This document shows positions 13,987-20,602 of a DNA stretch of 34,271 nucleotides, one piece after another; the stretch's first letter is position 1; each line of letters begins with the position of its first letter. This stretch comes from a virus. Where the stretch lies: positions 1 to 34,271 of IMG/VR virus record IMGVR_UViG_3300022074_007341; one strand, given 5' to 3'. The notes under the pieces are model-generated. The model was given only the letters and a program-made list of their open reading frames with translations. It did no database searches and was not told the origin of the DNA. A program made the position numbers and the translations under genes.

Positions 13987-14584
13987 TGTCTATGGGTTTG
14001 GTAAAAGTGAGATTGTTTAATTGAAAGTAAGGGGAAGCGTTGTCCCGAACAAATTCAATTTGTAATTCATATTCGTCTTGGTGATACGTTGGCCAAGCGA
14101 GTTTAAGATCAGCGTTAGCCTTGAGCATCTTATTGTTCACCGCTTCATATTCATTGGCGGGAGCAACAAGCACACCTTCTTGGTTGATGTATCGATCAAG
14201 GTAAATGACTGTTCCGCCTTGTTCTTTGATCCATTGGTATTCGTTTTCGTATCGAAGATCTGTAACAATGTAAACCACGTTGGGATCAGTCATGCATTCA
14301 GCGGACTTTTTAACCCAATGCATGTCATCCTGCTCCCGGCGAAACTCAGTACCCCAAAAGATAAGGAATTTGCGAATGAGTTTCTTTTCGTCGGGATTAG
14401 AGGTCCAAGCACTGATACCAATGGTGTCTATTAGAAATTGGTCGACCTCTTCTTTTAGTGCATCGGCAAAGGCAATTCTTTGTACGGTGCAATTATGTTC
14501 TGTTTGGAATTCGTGTTTGAGAGCACGATAAAGAGTGTCTTTACCAACAGTTGCATTTCCGGCTATAGCGATGATCTTTGGCAT
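13979..14584 (-). CDS. Deoxynucleoside monophosphate kinase (T4 gp1-like)
   Basis: 201 aa. P-loop GNATVGKDT (9-17); then a LID/substrate region with FLIFWGTEFRREQDDMHW (about 73-90) and VYIVTDLRYENEYQWI (about 104-119), matching the TDxRxxNE segment of phage dNMP kinases. It phosphorylates dNMPs to dNDPs for virus DNA synthesis, fitting the NrdA gene in the same window. The -10 of its promoter lies 7 nt before the ATG, predicting a leaderless or near-leaderless mRNA. Confidence 0.82.
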   Translation of the reverse strand: MPKIIAIAGNATVGKDTLYRALKHEFQTEHNCTVQRIAFADALKEEVDQFLIDTIGISAWTSNPDEKKLIRKFLIFWGTEFRREQDDMHWVKKSAECMTDPNVVYIVTDLRYENEYQWIKEQGGTVIYLDRYINQEGVLVAPANEYEAVNNKMLKANADLKLAWPTYHQDEYELQIEFVRDNASPYFQLNNLTFTKPIDNE

Positions 14585-14591
14585 GAAAGTA

Positions 14592-14620
14592 ATTATATCA
14601 AAATTAATTTAAAATGTAAA
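14592..14620 (-). promoter_or_regulatory. Early promoter, leaderless class (dNMP kinase)
   Basis: Minus: TTTACA (14620-14615), 17 bp very AT-rich spacer, TGA then TATAAT (14597-14592), then 7 nt to the ATG at 14584. Confidence 0.82.
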
Positions 14621-14660
14621 CAACAAAATAAGAAAGAATTTATCCCGAAGGAAAACCTCA

Positions 14661-14936
14661 TTACAGATTGTATTCAATGACCCCATCGTCTATGAGAATC
14701 ATAATGCCGGTTAAACGATCATCAAGGGTAAGTCTCATTTCACCGTATCCGTGCTTTGTAAATGAGGAAACACACTCACCAATGATTCCATCTTCCTCGA
14801 TCCGATGCATGTCAATTCGTTCTATATCCGGGTAATAATCGTCGGTGGTGTGATCGTAATCGTAATAAATCCGAGCAATGTGCTTGAATCCTTTCCATGT
14901 CTTTTGAAGTACTGATTGATGAATTCTAGTGGTCAT
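14661..14936 (-). CDS. Hypothetical early protein, 91 aa
   Basis: Soluble, with no recognised motif. Beta-rich, rich in D, Y, I and H (IARIYYDYDHTTDDYYPDIE). It is transcribed from 15021-15049 with a leader of about 80 nt that is A-rich, then C/A-rich, near the ATG. No partner gene follows before the next promoter. Confidence 0.65.
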   Translation of the reverse strand: MTTRIHQSVLQKTWKGFKHIARIYYDYDHTTDDYYPDIERIDMHRIEEDGIIGECVSSFTKHGYGEMRLTLDDRLTGIMILIDDGVIEYNL

Positions 14937-15020
14937 AAGAAAAATATTGTTGTGTTGTTGTTATTCTATCCTCAACTGATCCAAGCGTTTTAATTGAATC
15001 TTTTTTTTTTGATACAAATC

Positions 15021-15049
15021 ATTATATCGTTTTTTAATACAAATGTAAA
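15021..15049 (-). promoter_or_regulatory. Early promoter with a long leader
   Basis: Minus: TTTACA (15049-15044), 17 bp spacer, TATAAT (15026-15021). It is the only one of the ten without a TGn extended -10 (CGA instead). It is 84 nt from the ATG at 14936; no ATG-started ORF lies in that leader. It sits back to back with the plus-strand late box at 15068. Confidence 0.75.
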
Positions 15050-15067
15050 TCTAAAAATGCTTTTTAT

Positions 15068-15075
15068 CATAAATA
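15068..15075 (+). promoter_or_regulatory. T4-type late promoter box (CATAAATA)
   Basis: CATAAATA then 5 nt (GTTTC) then ATG at 15081. The spacing is identical to the boxes at 3580 and 4224, predicting a leaderless late mRNA. Confidence 0.62.
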
Positions 15076-15080
15076 GTTTC

Positions 15081-15962
15081 ATGAAAGATTCCCGGGAATA
15101 CACAAACAAAGATCCGCTTGTAAAAGCAGCCTACGATGTCATCGCCGCTAAAAAGGCTATGGAGGCAGCGGAGGCAGCAGCCAAGCTCGAAGAGGCAGTA
15201 AAGCCTAAAGGTGGTTTTGAATTCACCGTTGACATCGGTGGTATAGATTACAAGACCCAGCTTGATCGCGTTGTTAAACTAATTAAAAAGACACGTATTC
15301 TCAAGTCCGACAAAGACATCACAAGCTTTCTAGAGAGCGGACTCGGCAGGGAACTCGGAGAAATCATTGTTGGCCAACACGCCAGACTTAGTCCCGCTGC
15401 TCGTAAAAACGATGCACCTCTCACGTCATTCTTAAGCAAGAAGCTTCCTATTTGGGACGCAATGGAAGAATCCACCGAGCTTGAAGAAGGACTTGGCTTT
15501 GCTGACTCTTCCCAAGGTGCCAAGCAAGCTTATAAGAATACATTATCGCTTTCAAAGTCGCTCAAAAAAGGCTCTAGCTTAAATAAAGCAGTTAACAAAA
15601 GACTCGAGGGAAAATACGATTCCGACTTTGTTAAGATGGAAGATGCTATTGAGTTAATTCTTTCCACTCTTGATGAAATTGACAGAGAGTATCAAATGAA
15701 CGAAGGAACGGATGTTGCTGAGCGGAAAGAAAAGTCTCTTTGGGCGGAAGGAGCACTTAGCCTTCCAAACGAAAAAGAACTTGCGATGGCTATCACACAG
15801 TTAAACTTCCTTTGCCACGCATCAATGGAAATCAGAAACCACCTTATGAATGGCGGCGGATTTCCCGAATGGTTCCAAAACAAATTGAGTGGTCTTCACA
15901 ACAGCATGGAAGATCTTCACTCTTATATGGCTGGCAAAGAAGCTGGCGAAGAAGAAGCTTAG
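15081..15962 (+). CDS. Late protein, probably virion-associated, 293 aa
   Basis: The frame is open from 14994, but the ATG at 15081 (MKDSREYTNKD) is chosen because the late box ends 5 nt upstream. It is helical and charged, with an Ala/Glu-rich coiled coil at 19-45, a central Lys-rich region, and a C-terminal segment with ITQLNFLCHASMEIRNHL and FPEWFQNKLSGLHNSMEDLH. The pattern of a P-E/S-W-x-Q-x-K-hydrophobic segment followed by a helix occurs in structural and internal proteins of marine T4-like phages. No enzyme motif. Its stop overlaps the stop of the convergent gene. Confidence 0.75.
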   Translation: MKDSREYTNKDPLVKAAYDVIAAKKAMEAAEAAAKLEEAVKPKGGFEFTVDIGGIDYKTQLDRVVKLIKKTRILKSDKDITSFLESGLGRELGEIIVGQHARLSPAARKNDAPLTSFLSKKLPIWDAMEESTELEEGLGFADSSQGAKQAYKNTLSLSKSLKKGSSLNKAVNKRLEGKYDSDFVKMEDAIELILSTLDEIDREYQMNEGTDVAERKEKSLWAEGALSLPNEKELAMAITQLNFLCHASMEIRNHLMNGGGFPEWFQNKLSGLHNSMEDLHSYMAGKEAGEEEA

Positions 15963-16351
15963 ATCTGAGAATTGTTCGGAGCATCAAGAGGAACAACTGC
16001 CACCGCTTCAATGTTGTTGTGGCCCAGTACATCGGTAACGAGACCAAAAACAAAGTAAAGTCTTTCCTCGGTGTTTAAGCCGTAGGTGTATTTTAAATCG
16101 TTCCAAGACTCCACGAAAACCGAATGCTTTTCGCCCTCACGCGTTTGCACGTGAATCACCGCAGAGGTGTAGGGGCTGGATGTGAGCATCCCGATCAAGT
16201 CCATTGCAATGGTGAACTGTAAGTCCGGGCTGATACGATTGATCACCACCTCCTTGATTTTAGGAGCTTTTGAAGGGACTGGTATTGCAAAGGATATACC
16301 TATTAGAAGTAAGGAAAGACATGTAATAAACGTGATTATCATCCTCCTCAT
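15959..16351 (-). CDS. Exported protein of unknown function, about 130 aa
   Basis: Start uncertain: the ATG at 16351 (MRRMIITFITCLSLLLIGIS) gives a clean signal peptide with likely cleavage near SFA; ATGs at 16342 and 16396 are alternatives. The mature part is a small alpha/beta-type domain (FTIAMDLIGML; HVQTREGEKHSVFVESW; RLYFVFGLVTDVLG), not recognised. It is alone on minus between two plus genes and shares an overlapping stop with the late gene at 15081-15962. Confidence 0.65.
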   Translation of the reverse strand: MRRMIITFITCLSLLLIGISFAIPVPSKAPKIKEVVINRISPDLQFTIAMDLIGMLTSSPYTSAVIHVQTREGEKHSVFVESWNDLKYTYGLNTEERLYFVFGLVTDVLGHNNIEAVAVVPLDAPNNSQI

Positions 16352-16393
16352 ACATTTACTTATAATAATAACACCTTTAGAGCCACCGGCTTT

Positions 16394-16401
16394 CATAAAT
16401 A
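16394..16401 (+). promoter_or_regulatory. Late promoter-like box (CATAAATA)
   Basis: CATAAATA on plus; +1 would be near 16407. A 22-codon ORF (ATG at 16418) and then a strong terminator at 16470-16501 follow, so a transcript of about 95 nt is predicted. The match is the same variant as at 15068. Confidence 0.4.
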
Positions 16402-16417
16402 TTTCAGAGCTACTGCT

Positions 16418-16486
16418 ATGGACACAAACGATAATAATCAGGGTCTGGATGCGGGAGCAAGTCTACTGAGGGAGGGATCTTTATAG
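16418..16486 (+). CDS. Possible microprotein, 22 aa, or part of a small RNA
   Basis: ATG to TAG encodes a polar peptide beginning MDTNDNNQGLDAGASLL. The stop lies within the terminator hairpin that follows. The short transcript unit (box at 16394, terminator at 16501) could equally be a non-coding RNA. Support is positional only. Confidence 0.3.
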   Translation: MDTNDNNQGLDAGASLLREGSL

Positions 16487-16501
16487 ATTTCTCCCTTTTT
16501 T
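16470..16501 (+). terminator. Intrinsic terminator upstream of phoH
   Basis: GGGAGGGATCT (16470-16480) pairs with AGATTTCTCCC (16485-16495), 11 bp with two G-U, 4 nt loop, followed by six T. It ends transcription coming from upstream just before phoH. Confidence 0.88.
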
Positions 16502-16526
16502 GTATTAACATCAACCACCTACCACA

Positions 16527-17291
16527 ATGTCACGAACAAAATCCAAACGCGCTACCCGTAAAAATACGGAGCAAAGACTTAAGCTAGAAGATCTCGAGTG
16601 TGAAATCCAAGACACCCTTGAAGAAAACTGGCTGACTAATTTTGTTATTAAAAAGCCATTTTATTTCTCTAAGAATCACCTTGCTTTTAAAGATGGCCTT
16701 TATGACAATAGAACAAAGATTGGGTTCGTTGACGGTCCAGCAGGATCGGCTAAATCGTATCTTGCGGTGCTTGCAGCACTTGAGCTTCTCAAAGAAGACA
16801 AGATTGAAAAGATCGTTTACATACGAAGTGTAATCGAATCCGCGAGCCGTTCGATGGGTGCCTTACCTGGTGAGGTTGATGATAAATTCCTTCCTTATGC
16901 AATGCCTCTCATTGAAAAGGTTGCAGAGATCAGCGGCCAAGGTGTTGCTAACCACCTTATGAAAGAAGGAATACTGAGCGCGATACCCGTTAACTTTGTG
17001 CGCGGTTTAACGTTTAACAACTCCTTTGTTATCATCGACGAAGCTCAGAACCTTACGTATGCAGAGCTGGTAACAATTCTAACCCGATTCGGTAAGGACA
17101 CACGCTACGCAGTTTGCGGAGACCTTGCTCAGGCGGACATTGGTAAGTCGAGCGGTTACTCAGACATCTTCAACAAGTTTGCTGAAAGGGAAGACGCGGA
17201 GGACAAAGGAATCTTTAACCTTACGTTTGGCGAAGAAGACATTGTTCGAAGCAAAATCCTTCGTTACATCGTCGACGTCCTTGAAGCCTAA
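16527..17291 (+). CDS. phoH: PhoH-like P-loop ATPase
   Basis: 254 aa. Walker A GPAGSAKSY (70-78, usual form GPAGTGKT), SVIESASRSMGALPGEVDDK (the PhoH segment before the PYxxPL motif) and Walker B FVIIDEAQN (167-175). PhoH proteins are cytoplasmic ATPases with proposed RNA-helicase or nuclease-linked roles and are very common in marine phages. The start follows a C/A-rich leader (ATCAACCACCTACCACA) and no Shine-Dalgarno sequence; no late box or early promoter is evident between it and the terminator. The stop overlaps that of the convergent zinc-finger gene. Confidence 0.92.
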   Translation: MSRTKSKRATRKNTEQRLKLEDLECEIQDTLEENWLTNFVIKKPFYFSKNHLAFKDGLYDNRTKIGFVDGPAGSAKSYLAVLAALELLKEDKIEKIVYIRSVIESASRSMGALPGEVDDKFLPYAMPLIEKVAEISGQGVANHLMKEGILSAIPVNFVRGLTFNNSFVIIDEAQNLTYAELVTILTRFGKDTRYAVCGDLAQADIGKSSGYSDIFNKFAEREDAEDKGIFNLTFGEEDIVRSKILRYIVDVLEA

Positions 17292-17536
17292 CGCATTGAG
17301 CTTTGTGTAGCTCGTTTTACACCTGATCCCATTCCCGTGTACTTTCCGTAAGGACTGTATTTGCGGTGTTCATTAAACTGGTCAGGCGAAACGACCTGCA
17401 TCTCTCCAGCTGTTTTGTGACCCCAGCACATAACGCCCTTTACTTGTGCCACGTGCTCGGCACAGGACATGCAGTAGTTGTACCCCGCAGCGACACGTGC
17501 GGGAGCGACTGGTTTGTAGCAATTAACGCATTCCAT
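17288..17536 (-). CDS. Small zinc-finger protein, 82 aa
   Basis: Two CxxC pairs: C3/C6 (ECVNCYKP) and C22/C25 (YCMSCAE), after RVAAGYNYC, plus C37 and H40. The RxAxGYNYCxxC layout is recurrent in small marine T4-like phage proteins of unknown role and resembles DksA/TraR-type C4 fingers. The C-terminal half is polar (HRKYSPYGKYTGMG). Last gene of the early operon from 19159. Confidence 0.7.
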   Translation of the reverse strand: MECVNCYKPVAPARVAAGYNYCMSCAEHVAQVKGVMCWGHKTAGEMQVVSPDQFNEHRKYSPYGKYTGMGSGVKRATQSSMR

Positions 17537-17550
17537 AATATAAACTGATC

Positions 17551-17832
17551 TCAGGCAAATTTGCGAAGTATGTTGACGATTATCTCTGTGTCAAGTATTC
17601 CTTCGTAGCTGTAGGTGTGCTCACCATCTAACACTACAAAAAACGGAAACGATGAAACGACGTGGCCCTCGGATCGAAGACTCTGTAAGTATGTTATAAT
17701 TTCTGATGGACTCGATTGAAGTGAAATAAAATCGCAGCTGAGTTTATTATCGGCGGAATGCTTTTTTAGGTCAGCAAGATATGGTCCGCAGTTTTGACAC
17801 TGTTCGTTGTAGTATACTTTAACTTTTGCCAT
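17551..17832 (-). CDS. Glutaredoxin/thioredoxin-like protein
   Basis: 93 aa. VKVYYNEQCQNCGPYL carries the CxxC redox pair (C12, C15) after the first beta strand; FPFFVVLDG (about 62-70) contains the cis-proline, and an EGILDTEIIVNIL helix follows. Such proteins reduce ribonucleotide reductase in T4-like phages (NrdC). It starts in the end of the hydrolase gene, with AGGAGG 8 nt upstream of the ATG, one of the few good Shine-Dalgarno sites in the window. Confidence 0.78.
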   Translation of the reverse strand: MAKVKVYYNEQCQNCGPYLADLKKHSADNKLSCDFISLQSSPSEIITYLQSLRSEGHVVSSFPFFVVLDGEHTYSYEGILDTEIIVNILRKFA

Positions 17833-18518
17833 TACGAATGCCTCCTAACTCCGAGGATTCTGTGCTTGTAAACAGAAACTCGAATTTCTTGAATTGGTGT
17901 GCAATATGTTGATCTATGAATAGCCACACCGTTGCCTTTGTAGATCATGATGTGACCTGAGGACGGATTACTTCCACGGCTGGTAACAATGATATCACCT
18001 GCTCGCATTGAGTTGAGCGAAACAGGTCTTCCCCACTTAAGCCAGGCTCGTGCCATTGCTGAGGATCTCGGTGGGCTTCCTCCAGCTCTCTTAACCACGT
18101 GTGAAACATAGTTAGCGCACTGGTAGCTTTGGCCCCTTCTGAAGTATGTACCAAGATCTCTTTTAGCAATGCTTGCGATCTTTGAATTGCCTCCCATTGA
18201 AAATCCACCCCAGCGATGAGAACCGGGTACTGCGTAACTTCCAACCCTCGGTGTTGGTCCGCTGATTACTCTCAGCGGGATGTTGTGATATACAACTGGG
18301 GGTTTTGCTTGTGCGGTTCCAGCTGCAAGCGGGATGAGTGCAACCAAAAGAGCTTTGGTAAGGTTCCGTCGTTTGTCGGCGGCAAGTACTAGTTTTTCCA
18401 TACAAGTGTTGTGATGTTTACAGGTTACGGGGTATTTGCATTTGCTTTCAGTGCAGTTTTTTCTGCTGTGAATGTACATGTTCCAAGGAGCTTGGCCACA
18501 GGTAAATGTTGGTTTCAT
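17832..18518 (-). CDS. NlpC/P60-like peptidoglycan hydrolase with Cys-rich N-terminus
   Basis: 228 aa. The catalytic domain is at about 112-215: QCANYVSHVVKRAGG with nucleophile C134, the SSAMARAWLKWGRPV region, AGDIIV, and SSGHIMIYKGNG with H189. This resembles small NlpC/P60 endopeptidases (TIGR02594-like). Residues 40-71 (MEKLVLAADKRRNLTKALLV, then ALIPLAAGTAQA) form a signal peptide-like segment. If translation starts at 18518 (used here, after a C/A-rich leader), 39 residues with C7, C22, C27, C33 and C39 precede it; if at the internal ATG 18401, the protein is simply secreted. Both starts have plausible leaders. Confidence 0.75.
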   Translation of the reverse strand: MKPTFTCGQAPWNMYIHSRKNCTESKCKYPVTCKHHNTCMEKLVLAADKRRNLTKALLVALIPLAAGTAQAKPPVVYHNIPLRVISGPTPRVGSYAVPGSHRWGGFSMGGNSKIASIAKRDLGTYFRRGQSYQCANYVSHVVKRAGGSPPRSSAMARAWLKWGRPVSLNSMRAGDIIVTSRGSNPSSGHIMIYKGNGVAIHRSTYCTPIQEIRVSVYKHRILGVRRHS

Positions 18519-18547
18519 CGTGTAGTGTTGGGATGGGTTGTTGTTTG

Positions 18548-19159
18548 TTAGAGTTTGTATCCGAGACTGAGCAGTTTGCTTTCAACGGTGCGCACGTAAT
18601 CACTGAGCCGTTGTTTTTCGGAGCTAAGGTAATCCTCGTATTTCTTACGGTCAACGGATGAAGCAGCAAAGTTGCTTTTAAGTGTTGCTGGTTTGGCGTA
18701 ATGACCTGATCTTTGTGATGCCTGGCTAAGAAGCTCTATTGCATCTGTTCTATTTTTAAGCAAGGTTTGGATCTGTGCTTCAACCTTGGAATCGCGTTCG
18801 CTTCTTTGATAAACGTATCTCTGAGAGCTTGGAACGGGTGCGGAGTTTCTGCTGACTGTGATGTCTGTGATTTTCCCACGTAGTGCGAGGACGAGATCCT
18901 CGCTTTTATCCAATTCGCTGCGGACGGAATCGAGTTCTTTTTTAAAGTCCAGACCAGCCTGTGAGGCTTCTTTAAGTGAGACTTCGAGGTCCTGAATTCT
19001 CACCCGGCTTTTGGCAAGATCCTCGACCAGGGATTCGTCCGGTATTTGCACGGCCGAAGCTTCGGCTTTTTCTTTTTCCAGAACGTTGACTTTTTTGTCA
19101 AGTGAGTAAGTGTACCAGCCAAGGGCACCCAATGCTGTGATCAATAGTATTTCTCTCAT
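18548..19159 (-). CDS. Membrane-anchored coiled-coil protein, 203 aa
   Basis: N-terminal membrane helix (3-17, EILLITALGALGWYT), then long heptad-rich helices (22-95 and about 118-195) separated by a Ser/Pro-rich hinge (SRNSAPVPSSQRY). Topology is that of a type II single-pass periplasmic coiled coil, like i-spanins, but with an early promoter and a peptidoglycan hydrolase downstream. It may tether or space envelope factors during infection. No domain recognised. Confidence 0.75.
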   Translation of the reverse strand: MREILLITALGALGWYTYSLDKKVNVLEKEKAEASAVQIPDESLVEDLAKSRVRIQDLEVSLKEASQAGLDFKKELDSVRSELDKSEDLVLALRGKITDITVSRNSAPVPSSQRYVYQRSERDSKVEAQIQTLLKNRTDAIELLSQASQRSGHYAKPATLKSNFAASSVDRKKYEDYLSSEKQRLSDYVRTVESKLLSLGYKL

Positions 19160-19185
19160 AATGTAGATGGTGTTGTTACCCTATT

Positions 19186-19213
19186 ATTATACCATATTCA
19201 GCGGGTATGTAAA
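19186..19213 (-). promoter_or_regulatory. Early promoter, extended -10 class
   Basis: Minus: TTTACA (19213-19208), 16 bp spacer, TGG then TATAAT (19191-19186); spacer nearly identical to 21694-21709. A long A-rich run lies upstream (19216-19236). Leader about 20 nt, with GGTAACAACACC. Drives 19159 down to 17288. Confidence 0.85.
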
Positions 19214-19260
19214 CCCCCTTTTTTAATTTTTTTTTGCGGAAAAGGGGAGTTTGGGCCACC

Positions 19261-19289
19261 AAAAAGGCCGAATCCCGAAAGATTCGACC
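19261..19289 (-). terminator. Intrinsic terminator after the Gly-rich lipoprotein gene
   Basis: On minus, GGTCGAATC (19289-19281) pairs with GATTCGGCC (19274-19266), 9 bp with one G-U, 6 nt loop, followed by five U. It separates the 21679-19315 operon from the promoter at 19186-19213. Confidence 0.88.
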
Positions 19290-19314
19290 GATTTGATTAA
19301 TTGTTTGGATCGAA

Positions 19315-20097
19315 TTAGCAACCAGGACGGTTAGGGCGACAGTCGTCTCCCTGATTCTGGTTTTGGTTCTGATTCTGGTTTTGGTTTACGTTGATGTTGA
19401 TACCACCACCGGTACCACCGCCGGAACCACCACTCGAAGTGGATGAAGCGTCACCGCCAGCACCGCCAGTCGCAGTTGCGTTTCCGCCTGCACCACCGTT
19501 AGCAGTTGCGTTACCGCGACCACCTTCTCCGCCTTGACCACCTTGGCCACCAGCACCACCAGCACCACCGAGGCCACCAGCACCACCAGCACCGCCGTTA
19601 GCGACATTGGAGTTGTTGTTGGTAGCAGAACCACCAGTAGCGCTTCCACCGTTGGCAACATTGGAGTTGTTGTTGGATGCAGAACCGCCAGTTGCGCTTC
19701 CGCCAGTACCACCACGACCACCAGTAGCGTTACCGCCGGCTGAATTGGATGCAGCGTCTGCAACAGAAGAAACAGCGTTGTTGATAATGGTGTCAGATCC
19801 GAAAGCATCTTTCATAATGAATGCTTCAGCGACTCCACCTACGGCTGCTACAACAGTGTGACCAATTCCTGGGCCAGATGCTGTGGCAATTACGCCTGTA
19901 CGTGAAGGTGCACACTTACCATCGCGATGTTCAACCAAAGCGGTAATGTTAGGACCGTCAAAAGTCCGTGCATTAACGCGGTAGTAAACCACATCGCCAA
20001 CAGTGCCGAGTTGCTTAGTGCTCTTGCAGGAAACCCCTGTAAAAGCAGCCGTCATGATAATCATCGATCCGATGATGTTCTTATGGGTGTTTTTCAT
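19315..20097 (-). CDS. Gly/Asn-rich repeat lipoprotein, 260 aa
   Basis: The signal peptide ends in a lipobox-like GVSC (Cys24). Residues 25-115 are an ordinary domain (YYRVNARTFDGPNITALVEH; a hydrophobic VVAAVGGVAEAF region). From about 115 on it is low-complexity: two 18-residue units (GGSATGGSA-S/T-NNNSNVAN), then GGAGGAGG-type and GGEGGRGNATANGG-type stretches, an NQNQNQNQNQ run and a Cys-containing end (DCRPNRPGC). It would sit on the membrane outside the cytoplasm with a long flexible or polyglycine-II-type tail. Function unknown; adhesion, surface masking or phase separation are guesses. Confidence 0.8.
   Translation of the reverse strand: MKNTHKNIIGSMIIMTAAFTGVSCKSTKQLGTVGDVVYYRVNARTFDGPNITALVEHRDGKCAPSRTGVIATASGPGIGHTVVAAVGGVAEAFIMKDAFGSDTIINNAVSSVADAASNSAGGNATGGRGGTGGSATGGSASNNNSNVANGGSATGGSATNNNSNVANGGAGGAGGLGGAGGAGGQGGQGGEGGRGNATANGGAGGNATATGGAGGDASSTSSGGSGGGTGGGININVNQNQNQNQNQNQGDDCRPNRPGC
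19598..19705 (-). repeat. Two 54-bp imperfect tandem repeats inside the lipoprotein gene
   Basis: Units 19598-19651 and 19652-19705 each encode 18 residues with a shared NNNSNVAN core. Their third-base differences (for example GCACCA/GCGCCG-type changes nearby) show they are not a very recent copy. They form the start of a longer Gly-rich simple region (19380-19740). Confidence 0.75.
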
Positions 20098-20237
20098 ATT
20101 ACCTTAGTTAGTATGATTGCAGGTTTTTTGGACTGAGCGAGCGATGTATTGCCTTCTTCGTTCCTGCCCTCAGTTAGCGTCCCTTGATCAAACACTCGTT
20201 CGATCTTTATTTGTTTTATCCGTGCGGAAGGGTGGGG
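20098..20237 (-). other. 140-nt gap without a gene
   Basis: No ORF, early promoter or T-run terminator is seen. Read on minus it contains two related words, GCTAACTGAGGGC and ACTAACTAAGGT, the second near the lipoprotein ATG. It could be a structured leader or processing region for the lipoprotein mRNA. I cannot assign it. Confidence 0.35.
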
Positions 20238-20417
20238 TTAATCCAGAGGTTGAATCCTCCAGCTTAAAGTTGTGTTGTTTTCTTTTGTAAGTTCTTTAAC
20301 TTCTTCTTTTTTCTTTTGTACCGTGTCATGCGCTTCCAAAAGATCTTCGCAGGTTGCGTCGGTGATCCATTTGTGATGAAACGGATGCAGGTATTGAATT
20401 AGATATTTTGTTTTCAT
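20238..20417 (-). CDS. Small hypothetical protein, 59 aa
   Basis: MKTKYLIQYLHPFHHKW at the start, then an acidic/basic helix (DTVQKKKEEVKELTKEN) and a WRIQPLD end. Its ATG follows directly on the stop codon of the upstream gene (TAAATG), so it is coupled. The layout, a short strand then a charged helix, suggests a small soluble protein. Not recognised. Confidence 0.65.
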   Translation of the reverse strand: MKTKYLIQYLHPFHHKWITDATCEDLLEAHDTVQKKKEEVKELTKENNTTLSWRIQPLD

Positions 20418-20600
20418 TTAATTTCCTTCTTCGATAAGATTAATAGTGTTTGAGCATTTTTCCGAAATGATTTTAACGCCCTCACGAAGTATTGTTCGTT
20501 GACTGTATATATCAAGGTCCGGATCCTCTACATGTTCGAGAAGACGATCTAGCTCGGCCTTGAGAAGTTTATAGTGAATTAGAGTGGAAGCCGATTCCAT
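20418..20600 (-). CDS. Small hypothetical helical protein, 60 aa
   Basis: Starts MESASTLIHYKLLKAELDRL; predicted helix-turn-helix of amphipathic helices (YKLLKAELDRLLEHV; LREGVKIISEKCSN). 2 nt after the preceding gene. No recognised family. Confidence 0.65.
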   Translation of the reverse strand: MESASTLIHYKLLKAELDRLLEHVEDPDLDIYSQRTILREGVKIISEKCSNTINLIEEGN

Positions 20601-20602
20601 TT

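Noticed and set aside
14994-15080. Extended N-terminus of the 15081 gene (Phe/Ile-rich)
   Set aside because: It would run through the minus early promoter and the late box, and begins at a TTG; the late box with 5 nt spacing places the start at 15081.
16342-16351. AGGAGG as a Shine-Dalgarno site for the signal-peptide protein
   Set aside because: It lies between two ATGs and only a base or so from the second, too near to serve; it is simply the Arg-Arg codons of MRRM.
19386-19861. Long ORFs of Val/Leu/Ala, or Thr/Ser/Ala and Pro/Leu repeats, overlapping the lipoprotein gene
   Set aside because: They are other-frame and antisense readings of the Gly-rich repeats; no signal, promoter or start context supports them.
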